DNA of 64,000 nt from Agmasoma carcini (nom. nud.) (taxonomy: Eukaryota > Microsporidia > Thelohaniidae): contig JAOXFI010000018.1 in NCBI GenBank assembly GCA_029232285.1, positions 1 to 64,000 of the forward strand. The letters are read 5' to 3'. A program made the position numbers and the translations under genes. This document shows positions 30,639 to 40,374 of this stretch, piece after piece. The notes under the pieces are model-generated. The model was given only the letters and a program-made list of their open reading frames with translations. It did not search any database and was not told the DNA's origin. Position 1 is the first letter of the stretch. Each line of letters starts with the position of its first letter.

Positions 30639-31337
30639 ATGAAGGTTATCAATGACACAAAGAAGATGCTCAAAAGAAAGTTTTCTAAGTTTAACGAATA
30701 TAAATATGCTGTGTTACCAGATGATTATAACGTAGTTGAATGTGAGTATAAACGAGTAAGGGATAGTATGGATCCTGTGATGGGTATTGTAAGTTCGTTA
30801 TCTTCATATGAATATGGTGGAGAAAGTCTTAAAGCTTTTCATTCTTTTACAGGTTCTATAGCTAAGGCTGCAAACCTTGAAAGTCTTGAATCTTGTGATG
30901 TCTATCGAAGTATTGGACTTGCTGGTGAAAAAATTAAAAAGACGGGTGATCACAGCTTTCAAAACCTTTGTGGATCCTTTGGTAAGGCCTATAATGAAAT
31001 TTCAGAGAGTAAGAAAACCATGAATAAGTCTTTGAACGAAATTCAAGGTCTTCTTAAGAAAGAAAAACAAAAATTTTCTAAAATTGATGCTCTTAGACGT
31101 GAAGTTGATGAAAAGAGGTATGATTATGAAGAGATGATGATTTCTAACAATGATGTTAGTCAGAGTGACAAAGAAGCTTTACATAATACCTTCTCGACCA
31201 AGGCTAGCGAGGCAGTAAATTCAATGTCGGAGCTATCAAGCTCAAATGGAACAATACAATCTCTTCTTAGAAAGGTTTTTGATACCCATAAGAAATTTAC
31301 AAAGGAAGGTATTGAAGCACTTGAGAAGATTCAATAA
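30639..31337 (+). CDS. BAR-domain protein
   Basis: 232 residues, almost entirely helical, with no signal peptide or membrane segment. The pattern fits a whole-length BAR domain: a basic N-terminal helix, YKRVRDSMDPVMGIVSSLSSYEYGG in helix 1, GLAGEKIKKTGDHSFQNLCGSFGKAYNEISESKK across the kinked second helix, and the FSKIDALRREVDEKRYDYEEMM segment that matches the K-x-x-R-x-D-Y-E hallmark of amphiphysin/Rvs/Gvp36-type BAR domains. BAR dimers bind and curve membranes in endocytosis and Golgi traffic. No SH3 domain follows, so it is closer to Gvp36 or endophilin-like stand-alone BAR proteins. It is isolated between two long gene-free stretches, yet has the best start motif in the window. Confidence 0.75.
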   Translation: MKVINDTKKMLKRKFSKFNEYKYAVLPDDYNVVECEYKRVRDSMDPVMGIVSSLSSYEYGGESLKAFHSFTGSIAKAANLESLESCDVYRSIGLAGEKIKKTGDHSFQNLCGSFGKAYNEISESKKTMNKSLNEIQGLLKKEKQKFSKIDALRREVDEKRYDYEEMMISNNDVSQSDKEALHNTFSTKASEAVNSMSELSSSNGTIQSLLRKVFDTHKKFTKEGIEALEKIQ

Positions 31338-32539
31338 AATTGTGATTTGAATAGTTTTTTAAAATATTATATTTATATATGATGTGGTTGTTTTAGTTTG
31401 ATCAAAAATATTAGGAATTATTTTACATATTTATCATAAATGATTGGAATGGGTTTTTAAGAGCTATTTAGGAAATAATTCAAGGTTATTATATATCACT
31501 TGATTCAATTATTATTAATTTATAAAAGACTTCATTATCAAATATTAAACAAAAATAGGATTATAAACCGAGTAAATTATGTTGAAACAAGTAGATTGAC
31601 ATAAATATTGTCTTTGTCATATTTAAATGCAATATATTTTACATTTATTATATAAAATATGGTTTTTGGGAATAAAAATAATCATGAGCGAAAATGTTAA
31701 TCACAAATAAATAAATTGATTTTTATCATTTAAAAGTATACAATTTATTCTTTTAATTTCGAATTTTAATTCTTTTTTAAACTATTCGGCTGCCTGTGCA
31801 TTTACTCTATTACTCAGGTTGACAAATATATATTAATATATAGACCATCGTATATAAATCTTAATTGATTAAATTTGCAATAACTTCTGTGCAAACTTAG
31901 ATACAGCTAATTGGAATTTAATTTTTTGGCCATTTGATTTGAATTACTCTGGTCTAATATTATATTCAATAATACAAATTGTGTCAGTTTATTGTATAAT
32001 TTCCCCCCTCTGTGACTTTATTTTTAAAATCTAGCATATTTACATTAACTTGCACTGTTAGACTTGGTCCTCCTAATTTATCTGATTAGAAGCTGACAAG
32101 TGGTACTAAGTTAATAGATTTGTTAATTGTTTTATAAATAACCCTGATTTGTTTTTTTATCAATGAACTCTTAATCTCTCACCAAGTAAGTTATTAAAAT
32201 ATTTCTAATATTATTTTATATAATTTAAGTATTTTAATTTACATCAATTCCCTACATAAACATATATACTTCTTTTGTAGGATTCGGGTAACGTTATTAT
32301 ACAGTTATTACACCCTTTTTTACATTAATTAACGTTTAGTTATAACCCTCTGGTGGTAAATGTATATATAATAGGTAGTAATTGATTAGAGTCAGTTATT
32401 TATCTTTTTTCTATAGAAGTGAAGAAATTATTCATATGATGTCTTCTTAGGATACCAAAATATCAAATCTTTGTTTTTAAAGTTTCATAAGCGTTCATGA
32501 GTGATTTTGAATCACACCCCAAAAATTACCCAATTTGTG
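31338..32539. other. Gene-free stretch
   Basis: No coding region, RNA gene or transposase motif was recognised. Some patches (near 31980-32120) are less A+T-rich than the rest. Confidence 0.4.
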
Positions 32540-32760
32540 AATATTAATTTGAAGATACGTGCTTTGGTGAATTTAAAAAACTTACTTAAAGAATTTAGAA
32601 TTGATAAGGTTGTTGCAGATAAATAACTTAATTTCACTTGAGAAGTATTGCGCTATGAGCATGATTTACCAATAGAAGATGTGATGATTTTTAAGAAATG
32701 CAACTCTATTAGAAAAGGTGCATTCTTCAAAATATAAAACATTAATATCAAGGTATTTTA
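32540..32760 (+). pseudogene. Decayed transposase-related segment
   Basis: Shares DNA with the minus strand of 20220-20340 (TTTAGAATTRATAAGG, TTGTTGCRGA, TTTCACTTGAGAARTATTG). Conceptual translation gives FRIDKVVADK and KKCNSIRKGAFF, the latter resembling the block after the zinc-binding Cys pairs of Merlin transposases. Stops interrupt it. Probable Merlin relic, weakly supported. Confidence 0.4.
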
Positions 32761-32879
32761 AAGGATTTGACTAGATATTTTACAATAGGTAGTCTTATAT
32801 TACTGCTAGGTGCTGTGATAATGTTTTTATAGGGTTTCTCGATCTATATGGTCGGTTTTTTAAAATATGACTTTATTTT

Positions 32880-33640
32880 TCGTTTTGTTTTAATGACCGG
32901 CAAATAAGAAATTTCACAAGAAGATAGAGAAGGAATTGCAGCAAAAGCTGATGCTAGATAGACGATAATATAAAATGCAAGAATTATAAGACATTATCAC
33001 GATACTGAATCTGTTCAATCAAAAACAGGTGCGGTGGTAAGCGTTCTAAACTAAGTTTAGAAGCGATGTGTGGCTGGATTGATGAGTGTTGTACATTAAC
33101 ACTTAAGTTGATTTCAAATAATCTTAGTGAAAATTATAACATTTTTGTTTCTACATGCACTATTGATAAATGTTTTATTATTCTTTAAAACGGTTTTCAA
33201 TAGTTCCTGAGAAACGAAATTGTGTCAATACAATGAATCTGAGATAGACATATGCAAAGAAAAAGGGACTTTAGAGAAACGCTAAATATAAAAACTTTAT
33301 CTTTATTGATGAAATTAGATTTTCTGTTTCGACAAGGACATTCACTAGTCGGGACTAGCCACAACAAATGTTCCTACTGTAGAAAAAAAACATTTCTGTT
33401 TTGTTATGATGAGCAAGTACTGCATGTTATACAATAAAATTCATATACGCTCTATCAATGGTGATGATTCCAAATCTTGTTTGGTTAATTTAAAATGGAA
33501 TTGTGAAAGACGTAACATTCTTAACTTATTTTTATTTTAGATAACGCTAAAATTTATCACTATCATGGTATTCTCTATTTCTGAATCTTATCGAGAATTG
33601 TTTTTCTAAAAATATTTGATATATGATGAGATTTCAAGTA
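32880..33640 (+). pseudogene. Tc1-type (DDE_3) transposase pseudogene
   Basis: Plus-strand frames together show an N-terminal helix-turn-helix (ARIIRHYHDTESVQSKTGA), VPEKRN, then a frameshift into the first catalytic Asp region (FIFIDEIRFSVS) and SLVG-T-x-x-x-x-VPTVEKKHFCFVMMSK with NGDDFKSCLVNLK-like sequence. This order is that of the Tc1/IS630 DDE_3 superfamily. At least three frameshifts and stops separate the pieces. It is a different lineage from the 61.7-kb element. Confidence 0.65.
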
Positions 33641-33779
33641 TCATCTCTAATGATTATAAAAATATGATTTTAGATATCTTAATCTTCCGAGTTAAAAAAA
33701 TCATTTATACTTAAATAAACAGGTTTTAATTTTTAAAATTTATTATAATTATTGCAACCCCGCTCATATAAATTTAGAA

Positions 33780-34130
33780 ATTCTATATTAATACCTGGCG
33801 TATTTGACTATGTTCCTGCTCCTGATTTCATTCATAACGAACTGGGTGGTCTTGATAAAATTAATAAGAGTAGATCTTCAACCAATAAATCAAATGGGTT
33901 ATGTATAGTAAAGTAGGTAATGGCAAAATATCTCGTGTTTATACACAAGTTATCGTTCATAAAACAGCTAATACATTTTACTATTATTAATAATCTGGCT
34001 TTATCTAATACCATGATTTTTACAGATGAAGCTTGTGTATAAGATACGAACAAAACAAGGAACTGTCTGTCATAAGTATTGTATTGTTGACACTCAAAAC
34101 GTTTAAAGTTTTAATCAAATATGAGATTAA
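33780..34130 (+). pseudogene. Merlin transposase fragment
   Basis: Translation yields KWVMYSKVGNGKISRVYTQV, then a helix and NTMIFTDEACVYKIRTKQGT-like sequence followed by CHKYCIVDTQNV. That fits the Merlin core: the W-V-x-G strand after the first Asp, and G-S-x-I-x-x-D-E-x-x-x-Y before H-x-x-V. Frameshifts lie near 33830 and 33970. Confidence 0.55.
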
Positions 34131-35449
34131 AACGAGAAGAGGAGTACTAATGATCTGTCATTCATAATCTATAAAGGTTTTTTAGTAAAAACAAGAAAAA
34201 AACCCCATTAAAAAATTGTTGTGATTTTTGATTTTTAGAAAAGTAATGTTTTGTTTTTATTATATAATGTGTAAATTATATTATCGTAACTGTCATACAC
34301 GTGATTTGATTAGAAAATTGATTAACGGTGATGAGATTTCATATTATTACTCTAGAAAAGTGTGAATATTCTTTATTTTTTACATAATGTACTTTCAGAC
34401 AGACGAGAATAAGAAATTAGAGTTTACAAAGATCAACCTAATCACTAAATAAAATATTAATTTTTTTTAATATTATGCCCAGAGAAACTAATAAAATTTA
34501 TATTGTTGAATTCCACTTAATATGAGCGAAGAAATTTTATATTGACTGCTTAATAAAGAATATTTTTTTGTACAATTTAGAATTACCGGGAATAAAATTA
34601 TAATCTTTTATGACCATTTTAACTGATAATTGCCAAGCAGAGGGTTATTTTGAATGTACTAAAAATTAGGATTATAGTTTATTTTGTAATCAGGAAAGAA
34701 ATACAAACTATAATAAAAACCAGTTTTTACAATATACAACAAGATGTTTCTATTCAGCTGAAAATATTTGCTTCTAAAAATAAAAATCTATGTAAAATGC
34801 ACAGGAGCTTGAAGGAAAAAAATACTTGTAATAATTTAGTTTCTATTAAAAATTTTATAGACCAAAACCTGTTATATAATGAAATATAAAAAATACCACT
34901 TTATATGATTTAAAGGTTTTTGGTGATTTTTCAATTGAAATTTAGAGTTTTGGTAAAATATTTCAAATAATTGTCTAATAAGTAATTAAAAACGGTTGTA
35001 ATATTAGTAGATACAGTGTTGATAAAATAATTAATGAATTTAGTCAAAACAACTGATGTTAAATGTAAAAATTATCGTAAGAGGTCATTACACAATAGAA
35101 CAGGTGGGTTTTCGCAACCACAATTCAAATAAAAAAGAAATATTAATCATAACAATTGTTTGTCGGGGTGCAGCATAATAGATAAATTGAACTGATGAAC
35201 ACATGTCCTATAATTGTCTAAAATATTTTAATTATACATATGATATCATTTGCTATAAATCATAATACAAGGTACCCACACAAGCAGTTAAATCATTCAA
35301 TAATATTATAAAGGTATACATACTAATAAGAGAACAATAAAATGTGTTTTTTGGAACAACAAACATAAGAATGCCTGAACTTAATAAAATTTAAATTTTT
35401 ATATTTTTAAAAATAATAAAACTACAGGAGAGGGTCTATAAAGACACTA
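34131..35449. other. Gene-free stretch
   Basis: No gene recognised. The open frame at 34650-34889 starts at a non-ATG codon and has no family resemblance. Possibly further decayed transposon DNA. Confidence 0.4.
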
Positions 35450-35830
35450 TGATAAAAATAAGTAGTTTTGACAAATTTAATAGTGAATATTGTCGAGATT
35501 GATAAATTTTTATTATTAAACGAAAATATAACTGAAGAAGGTTCACGGGTTGTAGACGAAATTGAAAAAGGGGATCTGGAAAGTGTTTTATAGTTATCAA
35601 TAGAAACAAAACTAATGATAGCACGAATTATAACGGAGAACATTAAATAAAATAATTTATTATTAATGAATAGCGTTCTCATATCAATATTTAATATATT
35701 GAACATTAAACGTTACCCATTCTTATAATTTTTGGTCTTTAATATACACACAAAAACAATTGGAAGTATGTGATCGAATTCGAAATTAAAAAATATTTAT
35801 TAATCAATTTTTTATTATAAATTAAAAGAT
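35450..35830 (+). pseudogene. Merlin transposase fragment
   Basis: Plus-strand translation gives VEIDKFLLLNENI (first catalytic region, Glu of DESK lost), GSRVVDEIEKGDLESVL, IARIITENIK, LLMNSVLIS at the second Asp site and NIHTKTIGSMWSNSKLKNI, the H-T-x-x-I-E-x-x-W-x-x-x-K motif. Stops occur after VL and IK. Old dead copy. Confidence 0.6.
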
Positions 35831-36294
35831 AGAAAATATTATTTTTTTATAACTGATATGCTCTGATGGTTATTATTAAGAGTTTATTTCTCTGACCAGT
35901 TTTTCAAAAAAATAAAATTTTGCTCAGGGTGTAGAGTAATTACAAAAATCCTACAGAATGGTCTTGAGCCGAAATTACAGTGTCGTACAATTTTGCTGTC
36001 CGGGGCAATATTTTTACGAATTCTAAAAATTTTTAAAAATAACCCCAGTAATGACGTAAAAACATTTTATTTGTTAAATGATTGAACCTATTTCTTTTAT
36101 GTATGATTTATACCTATCAACATAAAAATCATTTGATATTTTAACATTTCTTGGTAGAATAATTGTATGTAGTATTTCTTACACATATGTTGAAAAAATA
36201 ACTAAAGAATTTAATATGTTAATTTTGGAGTGAATTAATAATATAAAAAATAACAATACTAATGTTATTAATGTACTAGAAAGGGGGTTCTTCA

Positions 36295-36430
36295 TTTTAT
36301 CGTTTATTGTTGTGGTTGTAACATTAAAAAATTGGATTTCAAATCTAAAGAATTCACTGAAAAGGCAAATATATCTATCAGTACATGAAAATGTAAAAAG
36401 TACAATATCAATGGTACAATTTAAAAAAAA
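36295..36430 (+). pseudogene. Tc1-type transposase N-terminal fragment
   Basis: DNA such as ACATTAAAAAATTGGATTTC and AACTGAAAAGGC...CTATCTATCAGTA-like sequence matches the N-terminal helix-turn-helix part of the transposase in the 61.7-kb element (its minus strand, 62690-62800). It is in the opposite orientation to that copy. Only the N-terminus is left. Confidence 0.5.
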
Positions 36431-36540
36431 TGGTTCATGAAGGCTCGTTTTAATTATATCAGAAAGATCCAAAAGTTTAAATGTTAATTCAGTCTTTTTA
36501 GACATCAGTTAAATTATATATAATATTATTCTTAAAAAAT

Positions 36541-36603
36541 TAGCTCTGATCTACACTGGTAGAGTCATGATAACTTTTCTGTTTTTTGACAAACTTGTAT
36601 ATG
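36541..36603 (-). repeat. Solitary Tc1-type terminal repeat
   Basis: TAGCTCTGATCTACACTGG, TAGAGTCATGATAACTTTTC and GTTTTTTGACAAACTTGTA match the right terminal inverted repeats at 62957-63017 and 18551-18609. The adjacent transposase fragment (36295-36430) is in the wrong orientation to belong to the same end, which suggests rearrangement or nested insertion. Confidence 0.6.
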
Positions 36604-37205
36604 CTTTCAACTGATAAATTAATATTTATTTTTATAAAAGTGGTTGTATCAATTTTAAAAAAGAATAAACATATAAACATTTTTTAATCTTATCAAGATA
36701 CCCCTTAAAAACAATTTTTTGTTTTAGGTGGTTCGAAAACATATTACAAGCTGTACAAAATACGTTAAAAACGTTTTTTGATAATTCTTCAATGATACTA
36801 AGTGTTTTAAGTCCGATTTGTCAAATTTATGATTTTATGTTTAATTTTAAGTAAATTTCATATTTTAAGAATTGGTGATGATTTTTTAAACTGGTTAATG
36901 ATAAGAGTCTAATAATTCTATTACCCACTTTACAAAGGACTATAATATGAATTAATGATCAAAATATAACCAATTTTAAGCTTTTCTCTTTAACAATAAT
37001 TCATATTATAAACTTTGTTTACTTAATTGATGATGTTCAAGCTTGAAATATTGAGTCTTTATGGAATAAACTAAAAAATATGATGGTTTCTTATAATCGT
37101 ATTTATATGAGTGAATGTGAAAAGATAATATTTCAAAAAGTAACTTTGATCAATATATTGATTTTAAAAACCATATTTTTATATCAGAGAGAATACTAGA
37201 TCTTA
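36604..37205. other. Gene-free stretch
   Basis: Nothing recognised on either strand before the stop codon of the Tfb1-like gene. Confidence 0.4.
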
Positions 37206-38207
37206 TTATTTACTTGATTTTATCTCCCGAACAAACTTAGGATCAAATTTTTTAACCAACTCAAACGCTTCCTTACCATATTTGCTTTCAATAGTGTTTC
37301 TGAACTGACTACTAAGTCTCTCTATTTCTTTTTCCATATCTTCATCAATCTCTTTAAGTGAATAAATCACTTTTGAAAAATCTTTAGCCCACAACAAGTC
37401 AGATTTATCAATATCAACATAAGAGCTCTGCTGTGGATCACTTTCAACTTTAACACTAAAGTAAAGTGGCTCATCTCTAATAAATGTCTTTATATCTTTC
37501 TTTTCTACATCCAATCTAAAAGGACACGTTGGCTCAAAATTCACACATCTAAATTTTTTCGTTATATTTATTGGCTTAGGTGGTTCCTTATTTGAAAGTA
37601 TAGAATATGTGTTGATTCTAGATGCATAGCTACTATCGACCGTGAAATTTCTAACAGAATGCTCCAATAGCCTATCAAATACATTTTTGTTATTACCGAT
37701 ATCATAAAAATATGAACTAGTAAAGTTATTATAAAACTGATTAACACTACAATTCATTTCTATAAACACATCAATAAGATTTTGGTTAAGACTTTCAATA
37801 AATTTATCTTCAAATATATCATTAACTGGTTTTTGACTGTATATATTTGATTTTGGTAGAATTTTAGAAAAAATATTTTCTTCTATTAAATTCTTAAGAC
37901 TGTTAAAAGCAGTATGAATATCGTTATTTGATTTGAGGATTCTTGATAATTGATCATTGTTTGGTGCTATAAGCTTAACAAGTATGGTTTTTACAATATC
38001 GCGCACGTGCACTACTGTAAATGATAAAATAACAGCAGATTCGTCTTTCATTTTCAATTTAAGAAGGAAAATATCTGTAGATTTCGTATGGAGTGACTTT
38101 ATGTCATTATAATGATATTTATCTGTTGAATCTTTAATAGATATGCATGTTTCTTCTATAATCATGGTTACATCCTTGTTGTTGATCCTAGTTGGAATTC
38201 TTAACAT
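37206..38207 (-). CDS. TFB1: TFIIH subunit Tfb1/p62-like protein
   Basis: 333 residues against 642 in yeast Tfb1. Residues 1-85 have the seven-strand pattern of the Tfb1 PH domain. Around 150-180 is NQFYNNFTSSYFYDIGNNKNVFDRL, which parallels the p62 BSD motif (E-F-W-x-x-F-x-x-S-x-Y-F ... D-x-F), with Tyr in place of Trp. The C-terminal 60 residues form charged helices like the p62 C-terminal anchor. Tfb1/p62 is a core TFIIH scaffold for transcription initiation and nucleotide excision repair. The assignment rests on fold order plus one motif, so it is moderate. The ATG is preceded by AAATTTTTTATTACAG, which has an AAATTT block but no CCC and a splice-acceptor-like CAG. Confidence 0.62.
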   Translation of the reverse strand: MLRIPTRINNKDVTMIIEETCISIKDSTDKYHYNDIKSLHTKSTDIFLLKLKMKDESAVILSFTVVHVRDIVKTILVKLIAPNNDQLSRILKSNNDIHTAFNSLKNLIEENIFSKILPKSNIYSQKPVNDIFEDKFIESLNQNLIDVFIEMNCSVNQFYNNFTSSYFYDIGNNKNVFDRLLEHSVRNFTVDSSYASRINTYSILSNKEPPKPINITKKFRCVNFEPTCPFRLDVEKKDIKTFIRDEPLYFSVKVESDPQQSSYVDIDKSDLLWAKDFSKVIYSLKEIDEDMEKEIERLSSQFRNTIESKYGKEAFELVKKFDPKFVREIKSSK

Positions 38208-38396
38208 CTGTAATAAAAAATTTGGTTCGAGTTAAATATCTAAAACAAAAAAATTATTTGAGTTACTTGATTACAGGATTTCAAATTATTATAAAAATTA
38301 GAGTAATAGTGATTGTAAATATCTTCATATTTTCTAGAAAAGTAGTATTAATAGAGAAAGACAGACCAACATGTAAAACTCCAAAAATTGGGGTGC

Positions 38397-38726
38397 ATCA
38401 GCAATAAGTAAGAAACGTATATCAAGGATGGCAATCATACACTGATCGTTCTTTGATAAAAACTCATAAAATCAGAATATAATTTTTATTAGGTGGTGAC
38501 AACAAAACTTCAATGGTACCTACCATAGTATGAGGTTACAGCTAGATTTATCGATCACCCACATCGAGATACTAAGGTGTCCTTCTTTACCAACAAGAAA
38601 AGTTTTTAACTATCGACCGTAAACCAGTTTTCCAGCGTGAACAAGATCAGTTATAGATAAATTAGTCTTTATTTATAACGTTTCAACTCTACACCACGTG
38701 GAGTTTGAATGCTATATAGAGTTTAA
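38397..38726 (+). repeat. Dispersed non-coding repeat, copy C
   Basis: Matches the 3' two thirds of copy A: CATACACTGATCGTTCTTTG, TTAGGTGGTGACAACAAAAC, GGTTACAGCTAG, ACTATCGACCGTAAACCAGT, CCAGCGTGAACAAG, AAATTAGTC and CACCACGTGGAGTTTGAA. A possible further partial copy follows at about 38770-38870 (GACCATACACTCACCGAGCTTTTGTTA). The left part (TGCTTGCTCAG block) is missing. Confidence 0.65.
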
Positions 38727-40374
38727 AGGATTGTAAAAAGCATTAAAACACCAAATCTATAAGTAACAGGGATAGAAAATATTGATGCTATACACTGACC
38801 ATACACTCACCGAGCTTTTGTTACTAATAACGATTTTTATAATGATACCACTTTAAAACCATAAGGGCTATAGTAACACATGTCATAAGATGTTACCGTG
38901 AATTATTCAATGATCTATCCACATCACATTCAAATACATTTCTGATTTGGACCAGCCAAATACCGTTTATTTCTCTATCATAAATTTATTTTTTCAAAAA
39001 TTAAATTCATACTTAAGGCATCAAGTAAGTATATTTAGTTTTAATAAGGTTCTATTGACTGTTATAGAATAATAAGTATCGACTAAGTTGTCTTTATTTG
39101 ACAACACAATGAAGTTATTTATAATCCTTAACTGACTAAAATAATTTGAATTTTGATTAAACTGATTAGGTTTGAAACAACATTTTAATCAATTTTAGTA
39201 AGATTTAAATATTGTAATATGTGAATGTGAGAACAACATATAAATGTGTACATCTGTTAATTCTTACATTGTACATTATAGATTAGCATGGAAAAGGGTG
39301 TGATACTTAAAAATACATGGATTAATTATATCAGTATTTCTTAGACTAAAATTATAAATTTTTTATATTTACTGATAATAATTTTTGTATTATTTTAATC
39401 TACACTAAAGATCATAATAAAAACCTTAAAAGTAGTTTTTTTTCGTAGGAAGCTTGGTCAATAATCATGAGAAGTATATTGAACACCTAAAAATATATAA
39501 ATGATATATTTATATTCGTTAAAAGGTGTTACATACAGTTAAGAGCCATTCAATAAAGAATTTATTTAAAATATTTTTGTCAAGAAACAATTAGTGATAT
39601 TTAACTAAGGGGATACTTATATTTATTAAAAACACTTGAATATGTTGTTAGAGTGGTTATATGCAATTTAAATTACACTTTATCAACCCTAATATATTAT
39701 ATTAAAGTAGTTATACATGGTCTTTGATTATTGATAAATCTCTTAGAAAGATTGAAATTATAGAAAGATTGTAATATACAAGAATATCCTTAACATACAA
39801 AAAATAATACACGAATTATTAAAATGTGATTCAGAAAGGATACGAAGATGAAACAAAGTGTTAAATCATACGTATCATTCGCTAGGCATCGAACAAACAA
39901 GAATGTATCAAAATGATGATATTTATGATTGATAAATTTTCACTTAAACATGAAAATATCAAAAATGATTGAAGATGCGAACAAAACTTAAAAAATTATA
40001 ATTTTATTATTGCTGAGTTAAAGCCAAGTTGTATTTATAAAAAAAATATTTCTTATCCTTAAAATAGACTTATTCAATATTGATTTAATTTCACTCGCCT
40101 ATATAAAAATATAAATCTTTCAAACTGTTACCAATTTTTAAAAATAAATCTTAACAATTTTTAATTAATGCGTTCTCTTCTAAAATTGATTTAATTTTTG
40201 AATTATTTTAGAAAAAAATATTAAAAATTTGACACAAACATAAAAATTTTTAACTTCATTGGTGGAAAAAAACAATAAATAAAATCATTAGTTTTTCATG
40301 AATTTTGCAATATCCGTCAAACCGTTTCATTTTAAATTTTTGAATATTTATGCAAAAAATTTTTCTTTCCCAAT
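38727..40374. other. Gene-free stretch upstream of CHD1
   Basis: About 1.6 kb with no recognised gene or RNA apart from the possible partial repeat noted at copy C. The last bases, AAAAAATTTTTCTTTCCCAAT, are the start-site motif of the CHD1 gene. Confidence 0.5.

Noticed and set aside
33252..33437. 61-residue plus-strand frame as a gene
   Set aside because: It is one open piece of a frameshifted Tc1-type transposase.
36179..36505. 108-residue minus-strand frame
   Set aside because: It is antisense to a Tc1-type transposase fragment and its hydrophobic composition is a by-product of A+T-rich DNA.
38160..38230. Intron acceptor before the Tfb1-like ATG (ATTACAG)
   Set aside because: No matching GTAAG-type donor with an upstream coding exon is seen; the ATG start explains the frame without splicing.
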